A DNA stretch of 64,000 nt, from NCBI GenBank assembly GCA_963718355.1, contig CAVQZA010000004.1, forward strand, positions 248,001 to 312,000. Direction: 5' to 3'. The notes beneath the pieces are model-generated. The model saw only the letters and a program-made list of their open reading frames with translations, was not told the origin of the DNA and made no database searches. Shown piece by piece: positions 9,557 through 17,266 of this stretch (the first letter of the stretch is position 1; every line of letters starts with the position of its first letter). A program made the translations under genes and the position numbers. This stretch comes from CAVQZA01 sp963718355 (GTDB taxonomy: Bacteria; Actinomycetota; Thermoleophilia; Gaiellales; Gaiellaceae).

Positions 9557-9865
9557 CTAGGCGATCGTGGTTGCGTGCCAGTTCTCGTTGGTGTGACGCC
9601 CGGCGTAGCTGTTATTGACGATGGCGCGGTCAGCGATGTCGACAAAAACCACATAGCAGCACGGGTCAACGCCCGCGGCCCATGGATCCCATACGATGTC
9701 GATGCCGGGTGCTGGCGCCCCCGTGTCGGCGATGTTGCCGTTGTATGTCTTGGAGTAGATGCCAACGCTGATTCCGCAGCCACCCCTCAGGCTGCCGCTG
9801 AGCGCGCCGATTCGACTCGGGAGACGATCCCGCCAGAGGAGGCGAACAAACCGCTCGACTTCCGA
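9557..9865 (-). pseudogene. Small protein-like frame without a start codon, probable gene remnant
   Basis: One minus frame stays open from a TGA at 9866-9868 to TAG at 9557-9559 and reads like real protein at its C-terminus: GGCGISVGIYSKTYNG, then DPWAAGVDPCCYVVFVDIAD and NSYAGRHTNENWHATTIA. There is no ATG, GTG or TTG in frame, so it looks like the 3' end of a lost gene or a gene with an unusual start. No family is recognised. The two adjacent cysteines and Trp/Tyr content suggest a compact exported domain, which is inference. Confidence 0.4.
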
Positions 9866-9875
9866 TCACACCTAT

Positions 9876-9911
9876 CAGACGCTCGTCACCCTAGACAGAC
9901 ACTCGTCACCC
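9876..9911. repeat. Two 16-bp direct repeats spaced 20 bp
   Basis: CAGACGCTCGTCACCC and CAGACACTCGTCACCC, with starts 20 bp apart (two helical turns) and one mismatch, just upstream of the 9557-9865 frame. This could be an operator. From 9912 to 10250 I see no supportable gene. Confidence 0.45.
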
Positions 9912-10250
9912 CAACGTCACGCCACCGTCACCGATCCCTTGACCCGAGAGCACCGGACATCTCGCGAGGATCGCGGGGCCAACCTCTGATACCACGCGCT
10001 TGGCAAGCTCCGGCCGAGTACTAGACGCGCCGCTCAGCATCCGGTTTGGCGTCGCCGGCGACAGACAATTTGAGCGATGTGCGGCGGCGAGGCGCGCGCA
10101 AAGGTGAGAATGACCAGACGGTCAACGCAAGGGATCGACGTGCACAACCCTCGCTTGACTTCTGGAGATAGAACCCCGAGGCTGCGTTGCTGTTAGGCGG
10201 TTCTCTGCGGCACCGCATTCGCTGATGGGGCTCGCCGTGGAGGTCACACG

Positions 10251-10484
10251 ATGAACGATTTGCCCGGACGCTTCTGGCTCGAGGCAGGCCTTGCAGCCGT
10301 GAGTGCTGTTCTGCTGCTTGCGACACTCCTATGGCGCGACTGGATCGAGATTGTGTTGCGGGTCGATCCCGACCACGGGAGCGGCTCGCTCGAGTGGTCG
10401 ATCGTCGCGGTCACGGCCCTCGCCGCAATCACGTTTTCGATTCTGGCCAGGGTCGAATGGCGACGAGGTCAGGCGGTGATGTAG
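10251..10484 (+). CDS. Small two-helix membrane protein
   Basis: 77 residues with a ribosome site (GGAGG in the run before ATG). Two transmembrane helices lie at residues ~10-29 (AGLAAVSAVLLLATLLW) and ~48-67 (WSIVAVTALAAITFSILA), separated by a polar loop with RVDPDHGSGSLEW. The loop motif is common in small actinobacterial membrane proteins that often accompany transporters, but no specific function can be given. It stands alone between gene-poor stretches inside the island. Confidence 0.65.
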   Translation: MNDLPGRFWLEAGLAAVSAVLLLATLLWRDWIEIVLRVDPDHGSGSLEWSIVAVTALAAITFSILARVEWRRGQAVM

Positions 10485-10630
10485 CCGATGTCTGCCGTGA
10501 CCCAACTCGACATGACGGCCGCCCGTCGACCGCACATGCCTGACATGCGACCGCGTCGTCGCTGCGGCAGGCACCAGGAACGACCGATCAATCCTCCGAA
10601 CACGGGCTCCGGGCGCCGCAGGGGGACGTA

Positions 10631-12061
10631 ATGCCATACGCCGAGGGAACCCTCGTACGGGAGCAAGGTCACGCTGAGATCTACCTGATCCGCGACTGCG
10701 AACGCCTGTGGATCCCGAATCCGTATGTGCTGACGGCGCTCGGCCTTGACCATGACAACGTCGTCGCGGTGCCCGCAGGCGGCCTGGACAACATTCCGAT
10801 CGACGAGTCATGGGCGCCGCTAGGCAACAAGACGCCTGGTTCGACCGTCTTTGTTTCGATCAGGGACGCCGACATCGGCGGGGCTCTATTCAACGGGCGT
10901 GTGTACTGGCCGCTCGATCTCGCTACGACTAAGAGCCACGTGGCGTGGGGTGAGGACGCACGAACAGTCGAGCTGCGAGGGTGGATCTCGGCCACGCCCC
11001 CAGACGCCCCAGACGATCCGAACCGGGGTATCAACCGAGTCGACCCGGACTTCGCGTACAACCTCGTCCCGGATATCGCCTGGACTCTTGCGCAGGAGAT
11101 CGACCTGAACGAACTGATTCGGCTCGGCAACATCTTGCAGCTCGGGCTGCCCGACGATCCCAACGGTGACCCGCGAGCTAGGTGTTCGACACCGGGGATC
11201 CACATGGAGATTTCCGGGTTTCCTCCGAAGGGGCAGTGGGATCGGCAGGTGCCGCCCGACTGGAATGACTTCGGGTTGGGGGTGACGCTCGACAACAAGG
11301 ACGCCGGCATGCACGACCAGCAGCTGATCTCGTGGCCGTACAACCCGCGAAGTCCAGCGCCGCTGAACGTTGAGTTCATGGGCGGCGAGTATGTCCGTGT
11401 CTACGGCTCGATCTGCAGCGACAAGGCGCACTACCTTAACCCGAACGATCCGAAGAACGCTCCGAGCCTCGATACGCCGGCGAAGAAGGCGATGAATAGC
11501 GCGGTCGGACTGTGGCATAACGCGAATAGGGCCAACTACCCGGACGATCCGGCGCGTTGGACAGAGATCCATCCGCCTGACTACATCGAGCTTCTCTGGT
11601 CGCCCGATCCCAACGTTGTAGACAGCCACGGGTTTGTGCCCCCTGGACAAGTGCTGCGCGGTGTTGCCGTTATTGCGCCCGGCACCACGGCCGGCAAGGC
11701 CGCGCCCACCTGCACTCTCGACACGACGATCATGGCGCCGCCGCGTCCCGCGGCGAATGCCGTTCTCCGTTATCGCGAGATCGTCGGGCCAGAATCGACG
11801 CTTGGTTGGTTGACGGAGGCGAACGCGTCCAATACCGGCGCGCAGATCGCCCTGCTTCCGGCCGGTGACGGCATCCACATCCGCGTTACCGTCAAAGGCG
11901 ACAACGTGCTCGGACGATCGGCGATGTTCCGGGCGCTTTACTGGCTGTACTGGGACGTCCAGCCCGCTCCGCGGCCGCACGGAGAACAAGCCGTCGGGAC
12001 TATCGCCACCTTGCTCCTTGATGACGACCGCCGCAAGCGATCCAACCGCCGCAAGCGATGA
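10631..12061 (+). CDS. Unknown 476-residue protein
   Basis: The ATG at 10631 follows a G-rich ribosome site. Residues 1-60 read LVREQGHAEIYLIRDCERLW then IPNPYVLTALGL, resembling the short beta-hairpin repeats of surface or wall-binding modules in which a property is tested as present, given or valid. The remainder is Pro/Asp/Trp-rich, with paired DDPN motifs and a beta-rich C-terminal half (~330-455) that ends in a basic tail (RRKRSNRRKR). There is no signal peptide and no transmembrane helix. No family is recognised; composition is of normal high-GC coding type. It may form a pair with the small gene at 12153. Confidence 0.6.
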   Translation: MPYAEGTLVREQGHAEIYLIRDCERLWIPNPYVLTALGLDHDNVVAVPAGGLDNIPIDESWAPLGNKTPGSTVFVSIRDADIGGALFNGRVYWPLDLATTKSHVAWGEDARTVELRGWISATPPDAPDDPNRGINRVDPDFAYNLVPDIAWTLAQEIDLNELIRLGNILQLGLPDDPNGDPRARCSTPGIHMEISGFPPKGQWDRQVPPDWNDFGLGVTLDNKDAGMHDQQLISWPYNPRSPAPLNVEFMGGEYVRVYGSICSDKAHYLNPNDPKNAPSLDTPAKKAMNSAVGLWHNANRANYPDDPARWTEIHPPDYIELLWSPDPNVVDSHGFVPPGQVLRGVAVIAPGTTAGKAAPTCTLDTTIMAPPRPAANAVLRYREIVGPESTLGWLTEANASNTGAQIALLPAGDGIHIRVTVKGDNVLGRSAMFRALYWLYWDVQPAPRPHGEQAVGTIATLLLDDDRRKRSNRRKR

Positions 12062-12083
12062 CAGTCTCGAAATGGCCAACATC

Positions 12084-12124
12084 CGGTGAGATCGACGGTG
12101 GACAGTTGCACACGGATCTCACCG
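12084..12124. other. Perfect 10-bp inverted repeat with 21-nt loop
   Basis: CGGTGAGATC (12084-12093) pairs with GATCTCACCG (12115-12124) between the 10631 gene and the 12153 gene. No T-run follows, so it is more likely an RNA structural element or operator than a simple terminator; the ribosome site of the next gene begins about 20 bp after it. Confidence 0.5.
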
Positions 12125-12152
12125 CTTATCCCTCATCCGAAAGGAGCACAGA

Positions 12153-12404
12153 ATGCCGCCCGACTTTGATGGGCCTTGCAAGATCCGGCGCGCGGGTCTG
12201 AACGCCGACGGACGGGCTCAAATCGACCTGCAAGCAGCTGACAACAGCTGGAACTGGCGCTGGTGCTACAGCGATCCTGCCCATACGCGTGAAGTCCTCG
12301 CGGTCGCGCTGACCGCAATCGCAACCAACAAGGACGTGTACTGCAGGATGGCGGCGCCGGTCGCCGCCGCACCAACGATCGAGGACTTCGGCGTGGCGGC
12401 ATAA
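12153..12404 (+). CDS. Small unknown protein
   Basis: 83 residues, soluble, with a good ribosome site (AAAGGAGCACAG before the ATG). It starts MPPDFDGPCKIRRAGLNADG and has two further cysteines around a Trp-rich centre (NSWNWRWCYSD) and an Ala-rich end. The N-terminal layout (beta-strands carrying CKIRRAGL and AQIDLQAAD) looks like a small beta-barrel. No family is recognised. It follows the hairpin at 12084-12124 and may share regulation with it. Confidence 0.6.
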   Translation: MPPDFDGPCKIRRAGLNADGRAQIDLQAADNSWNWRWCYSDPAHTREVLAVALTAIATNKDVYCRMAAPVAAAPTIEDFGVAA

Positions 12405-12482
12405 AACCGCGCGAGGCCAAGCGAACAACGAGCTTGACGATCGCCTGCCAATCAGCGGTGTCCTCCGCTCCGGTGCAGCGCC

Positions 12483-12504
12483 CGTCTACCGCGTGTCTAC
12501 CGAC
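12483..12504 (+). repeat. Paired 11-bp direct repeat (copy 3), mid-island
   Basis: CGTCTACCGCG followed by TGTCTACCGAC, same 11-bp period as the pairs near the island ends, but without a tRNA fragment next to it. It marks the boundary between the left module and the cassette-like right module. Confidence 0.6.
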
Positions 12505-12520
12505 CGACGGCACGGCCGTG

Positions 12521-12673
12521 CTTTTTGCCGGTGACCATCCGAGCAGCACGCTGCACTCGTTCCAGAGCCTGGCCACGATCCCGGAGGCCGCGTGGGAGCT
12601 GTTCCTCGGCGTCTACTGCACCATCTGGGGCTTCAGGCGCGCCGCCCCGATCCTCGCCGGGAACCCGAGCTGA
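12521..12673 (+). pseudogene. C-terminal remnant of a DUF4386-like membrane protein
   Basis: The frame reads LATIPEAAWELFLGVYCT then IWGFRRAAPI to a stop at 12671-12673, which matches the usual last helix of DUF4386 family proteins (about 220 residues when complete). The first four fifths are missing; the preceding sequence up to 12434 is open but unrelated. The remnant ends 42 bp before the first array repeat, as expected for a decayed first cassette. Confidence 0.5.
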
Positions 12674-12715
12674 GTTCACTTGTCACTTGGAACACGCCGT
12701 GGAGCAGCGTCGTCT

Positions 12716-12745
12716 CCTGGGCGAGTGTTCGGGAATGACGCCTGA
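12716..12745 (+). repeat. Array repeat R1
   Basis: First copy of a ~30-bp element found ten times between 12.7 and 20.1 kb, always in plus orientation. Core CAGTGTTCAGGAATGT, here GAGTGTTCGGGAATGA. It follows the DUF4386-like remnant. Confidence 0.8.
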
Positions 12746-12785
12746 GCGAGTCCGCTCGTCGTTGTAGTGCTGATCCGTGGCTTGC

Positions 12786-13184
12786 TCAGCCGACCTTCTT
12801 CAGCGGATGCGTCGTGAGCACGACATGCCGACCGAGACACCCTTCGTGAACGGTTGTCAGGCGGAGCAACCCGGCCCGGAGCGACCACCGGTAAGTGGCG
12901 GCGCCCAGCGCTCCAGTACACGCTGCGGGGCCGGTTTCGTGACCGAAGCTGATCGTGGTCTTCGTCTCCGTGTCGCGCCCACGGATCAGCACCGCGCCGT
13001 TGCGCGTGATCGCGTAGCGGCCGTTCGATAGCAGAGCAATCTGCCAGGCGCCGTCGAGCTGATCGTCCGGGGCGTTCTTGATCACAGTCGTGAACGTTCC
13101 GTGCAGCGGAGGGCCGGCGGCGGCTGCCGCCGAGACCGCGACGAGCAGGGCCATTCCCGTGGCAAGCACTAGACGAAGCATCAA
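12786..13184 (-). CDS. Exported small beta-barrel-like protein, unknown
   Basis: 132 residues with a clear Sec signal peptide (MMLRLVLATGMALLVAVSAA, cleavage near AAAAG). The mature part is beta-rich: GTFTTVIKNAP, GAWQIALLSNGRYAITRNGA, TTISFGHETGPAACTG and YRWSLRAGLLRLTTVHEGC, with two cysteines that could form a disulphide. The layout resembles lipocalin-like exported proteins, but no ligand residues can be named. It is the only intact gene between repeats R1 and R2 and runs opposite to the repeat orientation. Confidence 0.65.
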   Translation of the reverse strand: MMLRLVLATGMALLVAVSAAAAAGPPLHGTFTTVIKNAPDDQLDGAWQIALLSNGRYAITRNGAVLIRGRDTETKTTISFGHETGPAACTGALGAATYRWSLRAGLLRLTTVHEGCLGRHVVLTTHPLKKVG

Positions 13185-13303
13185 CGCAACACCCCTAGCC
13201 TAGCCCGTCGGAATGGACGGGACGGGTGCACTTTGCTCGAAAAGCCTCTCGAGAGCAAGGAGATCGAAACGAGGAAAGGCCGCGGTCAGTCAGTCGCCAC
13301 TCG

Positions 13304-13333
13304 CATGCGCCAGTGTTCAGGATTCCCCCGAGG
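13304..13333 (+). repeat. Array repeat R2
   Basis: Reads CCAGTGTTCAGGATTCCCCC; the most diverged 3' half of the ten. It separates the exported protein gene from the minus-strand cupin gene. Confidence 0.7.
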
Positions 13334-13349
13334 CTTACTGCGAACGGCT

Positions 13350-13895
13350 CTAGCCCCAGGGCAGGCGGGACCAGTATGGCGGCCGCCCTCGCCGGAACCG
13401 CTCGGCCGTCGCATAGACCTGCTCCGGATCGGATGTCTCCGTCTCCACGCTCGCCCCGTAGCGCGCCGCGAGTTCCGAGACCGGGTAGCGCACTTCCGGA
13501 CCTACGTGGGCGCCAACCATCAGGATCACGCACGGCCTGTCGCCAGCTCCCACGAACGCGTGCTCCGTCCAGGGAGGCGAGTGGAAGAAGTCCCAGGCTC
13601 GAAGGCGTCGCTCCTCGCCCTCTACCAGCAGCCCGCACTCGCCTGCGAGAACGAGGAACGCCTCCTGATTCGACTCGGCGTGATAGACGCCGCTTTGGCC
13701 AGGCTCGAGGACCGTCACGTTGATCCCGAACTGCGGGAACTCCACCGGAGAGTCGCCGTACTCGTTCGCGAACCAGCACGCCGCGCCTCTCGTCTCCGAA
13801 GTGAACCACTCGGCATCGCGCACGTTGACGACGAACCAGCCCTCGCTGACGGGGGCGAGCCCGGAGCCAGCGTCCTCAAGCCGCGCCTCGGTCAA
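13350..13895 (-). CDS. Cupin-domain protein (paralogue of the 16674 gene)
   Basis: About 181 residues of single-cupin type. SEGWFVVNVRDAEW opens the domain. Motif 1 is GQSGVYHAESNQEAFLVLAG, with His and Glu as metal ligand candidates, and motif 2 is AWDFFHSPPWTEHAFVGAG with the second His. The start is taken as TTG at 13895, giving MTEARLED, because the paralogue at 16674 begins MTPEASLR at the same distance from the shared domain start. Function (dioxygenase, isomerase or sensor) is not determined. It fills interval R2-R3 on the minus strand. Confidence 0.75.
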   Translation of the reverse strand: MTEARLEDAGSGLAPVSEGWFVVNVRDAEWFTSETRGAACWFANEYGDSPVEFPQFGINVTVLEPGQSGVYHAESNQEAFLVLAGECGLLVEGEERRLRAWDFFHSPPWTEHAFVGAGDRPCVILMVGAHVGPEVRYPVSELAARYGASVETETSDPEQVYATAERFRRGRPPYWSRLPWG

Positions 13896-13932
13896 GAACC
13901 CGATTATCGCAGCCAAAGCGACACATCCCTGA

Positions 13933-13962
13933 CCTGGGCGAGTGTTCGCGAATGTCCCCGAT
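13933..13962 (+). repeat. Array repeat R3
   Basis: Reads CCTGGGCGAGTGTTCGCG then AATGTCCCC. It lies 37 bp upstream of the minus-strand cupin start and 49 bp upstream of the plus-strand methyltransferase start. Confidence 0.8.
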
Positions 13963-14011
13963 CGCGAGCCGGTGCTAGGTTTGCGCGAGTTCGGGGGCAT
14001 AGATTGCGCGG

Positions 14012-14770
14012 ATGAGCTTCGCTGTTCCCGCAGATGCGTACGACCGGTATATGGGCCGGTACTCGGCGCAGCTCTCCCCGCAGCTTGCCAAGCTTGCAGG
14101 TGTAGAGGGCGCTCAGCGAGTGCTCGATGTCGGCTGCGGTCCCGGTGCACTCACGGCCGAGCTGATCGCTCGGGTTGGGCCTGCAGCCGTGTCGGCCGTC
14201 GATCCGTCCGAGTCGTTTGTCGCGGCCGCGAGGGAGCGCCATCCGGCGGCCAGCGTGCAGCGGGCATCCGCAGAGCAGCTGCCGTTCCCGGACCAGGCGT
14301 TCGACGTTGTTCTTGCGCAGCTTGTCGTCCACTTCATGTCGGACCCGGCCGCGGGCGTGACGGAGATGTTGCGCGTGACGCGGCAGGACGGTGTCGTCGC
14401 TGCTTGCGTCTGGGATCACGCCGGCAGTCAGGGTCCGTTCAGCGCGTTGTGGGAAGCAGCCCGCGAGCTCGACCCCGAGATGGACGACGAATCTCGCCTG
14501 ATGGGCACCCGCGAAGGCGACCTGGCGCGGTTGTTCGAGTCGGCAGGGCTGCACGAGGTCGAGGGGACGGCGCTGTCTGTCAGCGTTGAGCATCCGAGTT
14601 TCGAAGAGTGGTGGGAGCGGTTCACCCTCGGCGTCGGCCCTCCAGGCGCGTACGTGACCGGGCTCGAAACGGAACGCCGAGCGCAGCTGCGCGAACGTTG
14701 TCGCGAACTACTCCCTGACGCACCTTTCCTGGTCACCGCGCGCGCCTGGGCGGCTCGCGGCCTCGCATAG
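14012..14770 (+). CDS. Class I SAM-dependent methyltransferase
   Basis: 252 residues. SAM-binding motif I is VLDVGCGPG at ~38-46, the acidic end of strand 2 is VSAVDPSE (~61-68), motif II is AFDVVLAQLVVHF (~98-110) and motif III follows in TRQDGVVAACVWD. The family is the UbiE/COQ5-like small-molecule type (methyltransf_11/25 range of length). The Trp/aromatic-rich C-terminal part forms the acceptor pocket, which cannot be assigned. The ATG at 14012 sits 49 bp after R3; R4 follows the stop by 48 bp. Confidence 0.85.
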   Translation: MSFAVPADAYDRYMGRYSAQLSPQLAKLAGVEGAQRVLDVGCGPGALTAELIARVGPAAVSAVDPSESFVAAARERHPAASVQRASAEQLPFPDQAFDVVLAQLVVHFMSDPAAGVTEMLRVTRQDGVVAACVWDHAGSQGPFSALWEAARELDPEMDDESRLMGTREGDLARLFESAGLHEVEGTALSVSVEHPSFEEWWERFTLGVGPPGAYVTGLETERRAQLRERCRELLPDAPFLVTARAWAARGLA

Positions 14771-14818
14771 CACTGTCCCTCGTCAGGCTCCCACGGGCCT
14801 CAGAGGCGAGTGCGCTCG

Positions 14819-14848
14819 TCTGGGCCAGTGTTCTGGAATGTCCCCTGA
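14819..14848 (+). repeat. Array repeat R4
   Basis: Reads CCAGTGTTCTGGAATGTCCC; close to consensus. It lies between the two methyltransferase genes. Confidence 0.8.
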
Positions 14849-14905
14849 TGACCTACGTAATCGCTAAACCTTCTGGGGATTCTTTGCCCGACTGGAGGGT
14901 GGTGT

Positions 14906-15529
14906 GTGACTGATCCGAGGACGGAGCTCGTCGGTCGTTGCTACGACACGATCGGCGAGCGCTTCGCCGAGTGGCGTGACCAGATCGTGGGCGATCCGAG
15001 GCGCGAGTGGGAGCGAGAGCTCGTATCGCGACTGGAGGACGGGGCGCACGTGCTTGAGCTCGGCTGCGGCGCAGGTGTGCCCGATACAGAGCGTCTAGCC
15101 GCACGCTTCCGGGTTACTGGCGTCGACATCTCTCGGGAGCAGGTGCGCCGCGCTCGAATCGCGGTGTCGGAGGCTGAATTCATTCGGGCGGACTTCACCT
15201 CGCTCGAGCTCGAGCCGGCGTCCTTCGAAGCGGTCGTTTCGTTCTATGCGTTCAACCACGTACCGCGTGAGCTGCTCGCGCCAACGTTCGCGCGGATCCA
15301 CCGTTGGCTCAAACCGCGCGGTCTGATGATGCTCGCGCTCGGAGTCGGAGACACGGAAGCCTGGACCGGGGACTGGCTTGGTGCGCCGACATTCTTCTCG
15401 AGCTTCCCGCGCGAGACGAACACGCTGCTGGTGCAGGAGGCGGGCTTCGAGATCCTTCGCGACGAGCTCGTGACCTTCCGCGAGCCCGAGGGTGACGTGA
15501 CATTCCAGTGGGTACTCGCGATGCGATGA
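14906..15529 (+). CDS. Class I SAM-dependent methyltransferase
   Basis: 207 residues from a GTG start at 14906. Motif I is HVLELGCGAG (~48-57), strand 2 ends VTGVDISREQ (~70-79), and AEFIRADFTSLEL (~92-104) and FEAVVSFYAFNHV (~110-122) complete the nucleotide-binding fold. HRWLKPRGLMMLALG is motif III. Sequence similarity to the neighbouring methyltransferase is low outside these motifs, so the two were probably acquired separately rather than by local duplication. Substrate is unknown. R5 begins only 6 bp after its stop codon. Confidence 0.85.
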   Translation: MTDPRTELVGRCYDTIGERFAEWRDQIVGDPRREWERELVSRLEDGAHVLELGCGAGVPDTERLAARFRVTGVDISREQVRRARIAVSEAEFIRADFTSLELEPASFEAVVSFYAFNHVPRELLAPTFARIHRWLKPRGLMMLALGVGDTEAWTGDWLGAPTFFSSFPRETNTLLVQEAGFEILRDELVTFREPEGDVTFQWVLAMR

Positions 15530-15535
15530 GCCTCA

Positions 15536-15565
15536 CCTGCCCGAGTGTTCAGGAATGTTCCTTTT
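15536..15565 (+). repeat. Array repeat R5
   Basis: Reads CGAGTGTTCAGGAATGTTCC, followed by TTTT. It lies 6 bp after the second methyltransferase stop and 12 bp before the next small ORF. Confidence 0.8.
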
Positions 15566-15577
15566 CTGACAGTCGGT

Positions 15578-15844
15578 ATGGCGAGGTTTGCCGCGATACT
15601 TCGGATCCGAGTGGTAGAGCATTCCGACGCCTACCGCCCAAGCTGGACGACCCAGACTCCCGCCGGGCGTCCGCTAACAGCCGAGTTTGATCGCCTGCGC
15701 AACCACTGGCGCGTCACACCCGGCGAGTACGTGCGGCGAAACCTCGTTGACGCGTTGGCCCAGGCGAGCGGAAGCCGCCCCGACGCAGACTGGATCGTCG
15801 CGGCCGAGCACGAACTCAGCACACATCTAGAGGCGCTCAAGTAG
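15578..15844 (+). CDS. Small unknown protein
   Basis: 88 residues from an ATG at 15578; an upstream in-frame ATG at 15545 lies inside repeat R5 and is rejected for that reason. The sequence is soluble and Arg-rich, with HSDAYRPSWTTQTPAGRPL in the centre and a helical C-terminal half (TPGEYVRRNLVDALAQAS, DADWIVAAEHELSTHLE). No family is recognised. It opens the longest repeat-to-repeat interval of the array. Confidence 0.5.
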   Translation: MARFAAILRIRVVEHSDAYRPSWTTQTPAGRPLTAEFDRLRNHWRVTPGEYVRRNLVDALAQASGSRPDADWIVAAEHELSTHLEALK

Positions 15845-15933
15845 CCAGGCACCACGACGTTCACGACTCCGCGCTACCGCCTTCCCCCTCGACTATCGAG
15901 CGAGGCGCGGCGTATTCTGCTGAGGTCAGCGTC

Positions 15934-16182
15934 TCACGCGTGGCTGACCTTAACGCCGACTCGGGTGGCCCACGCGCTTGCGGCCCCGATCCCTAGATCC
16001 ATGACCCACATGTAGCCGGCGCGTTCGATGACACGGATCAGGCTTTCGATCGCCGCTTGGTCGAGACCGGACTCGCGCCTGGCCCGAGGGGTTTCGAGCT
16101 CGTCCAGGATGCAACGGAGGTCATTTGTGCCCATCGCGAGGAATCGCTGGAATGTGACCGGCTCACGGGTGAGTTGGCTCAC
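15934..16182 (-). CDS. Small unknown protein
   Basis: 82 residues, helical: TFQRFLAMGTNDLRCILDEL, a charged segment (ETPRARRESGLDQAA) and IESLIRVIERAGYMWVMDLG, then a mildly hydrophobic end. No signal or family is recognised. It lies 21 bp downstream of the 16204-16404 gene on the same strand and probably forms a two-gene unit with it, in the part of the array where repeats are missing. Confidence 0.5.
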   Translation of the reverse strand: MSQLTREPVTFQRFLAMGTNDLRCILDELETPRARRESGLDQAAIESLIRVIERAGYMWVMDLGIGAASAWATRVGVKVSHA

Positions 16183-16203
16183 GGGAGAAGGCCCCGTGCC
16201 GCG

Positions 16204-16404
16204 TCAGGATGCATGTAGGCGGCGGGCACGGAGTTCGACAGCGGGGTCCAGGTCGAGCTCGGGAATTGCGGCAAGGAGGCTTGCAGCCTCAGGGCCGTAG
16301 CCGGCTCGCCGCAGTTGTTCGCAACGCGCGAGGAGGACGTGATCTCCCCTGTTTGGGGCTGGGTCGGGTGATTCGATGGTGAGGGCGGGCGCTGTGCTCA
16401 TCAT
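16204..16404 (-). CDS. Small unknown protein
   Basis: 66 residues from ATG at 16404, supported by AGGGAG six bases upstream. The C-terminal half, LARCEQLRRAGYGPEAAS then LLAAIPELDLDPAVELR, is a pair of helices with the look of a short helical-repeat or partner-binding protein. No family is recognised. It is first in a probable two-gene minus-strand unit with 15934-16182. Confidence 0.5.
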   Translation of the reverse strand: MMSTAPALTIESPDPAPNRGDHVLLARCEQLRRAGYGPEAASLLAAIPELDLDPAVELRARRLHAS

Positions 16405-16673
16405 GCGTCTCCCTGGGCGGTAGGAGAAGGAGAGTCGGCCCTGCCGCCCTCGGAAGGGCCGACTCATTGGTTGGGGTCAGGCCCCGCCGCATAGGGCCAA
16501 ACCCATTCCGCTTGATTGCCCTCGCGCCACATCGGAGGGGCAAGCCGAGTTCTACGCGCCGGCTGGAACTACACGAATCACCCCTCCGGTGGTTCATCGG
16601 GTTAGTTCACTTCACCCAGATTGAGCAGGTCGAACATTCCGCTGTCGCTCGAGCGGCGTGTCAGACTTCGGCG

Positions 16674-17228
16674 GTGACTCCTGAGGCGTCTCTCCGGATG
16701 AGCAAGAACGGACTCGTCGTGGACGGTGAGGGTTGGTTCGTTGTGAACGCGCGTGAGTCGCGTTGGCGCGACGAAGGGAAACTCGGCCGCTACTGCACGT
16801 TTGAGGGCAAGCGCCGCTTTCCGCAGCTTGGGATCAACATCAACGTTCTCGAGCACGGCGAGGCGATGGGGATGTACCACCGCGAGAATGCGCAGGAAGG
16901 GTTTCTTGTGGTCGCTGGCGAGTGCCTGTTGATCGTCGAGGGGACCGAGCGCCGGCTGGCGACCTGGGACTTCTTCCACTGCCCGCCCGGCACCGAGCAC
17001 ATCATCGTCGGAGCTGGCCCCGGCGTAGCCGTCGTGGTGGCCGTCGGCGCCCGCGGCCGAAGCGTCGCCGGCATCACCTACCCTGTCTCGGAAGTCGCAG
17101 CCCGACACCGCGCCAGCGTGGATCGTGAAACGACGAAGCCGGCCGAGGCATACGCAATACTGCGCGCTGGCCTGCCACGGTCGCGGTTCGTCAGCTACCG
17201 CCAAGGATCGCTGCCCGACTACACCTGA
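16674..17228 (+). CDS. Cupin-domain protein (paralogue of the 13350 gene)
   Basis: 184 residues from GTG at 16674 (MTPEASLRMSKNGL). The domain shares EGWFVVNARESRW, FPQLGININVLEHGE, MGMYHRENAQEGFLVVAGEC and ATWDFFHCPPGTEH with the cupin at 13350-13895, including both His positions of the metal site, and YPVSEVAARHRASVDRET near the end. The two genes lie in opposite orientation in the same array, so one probably arrived by duplication or by capture of a related cassette. An ATG at 16698 is an alternative start. No enzyme activity can be assigned. Confidence 0.8.
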   Translation: MTPEASLRMSKNGLVVDGEGWFVVNARESRWRDEGKLGRYCTFEGKRRFPQLGININVLEHGEAMGMYHRENAQEGFLVVAGECLLIVEGTERRLATWDFFHCPPGTEHIIVGAGPGVAVVVAVGARGRSVAGITYPVSEVAARHRASVDRETTKPAEAYAILRAGLPRSRFVSYRQGSLPDYT

Positions 17229-17266
17229 ACCGGCAACTCCCCTGTTCCTGGTCCAGGCTTCTCGCG

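Noticed and set aside
9457..9783. 108-residue minus-strand ORF with ATG
   Set aside because: It is the wrong frame; the adjacent frame (9557-9865) gives protein-like sequence although it lacks a start.
15545..15577. Upstream ATG for the 15578 gene
   Set aside because: The extra 11 residues are encoded by repeat R5 itself and would not be expected in a captured gene.
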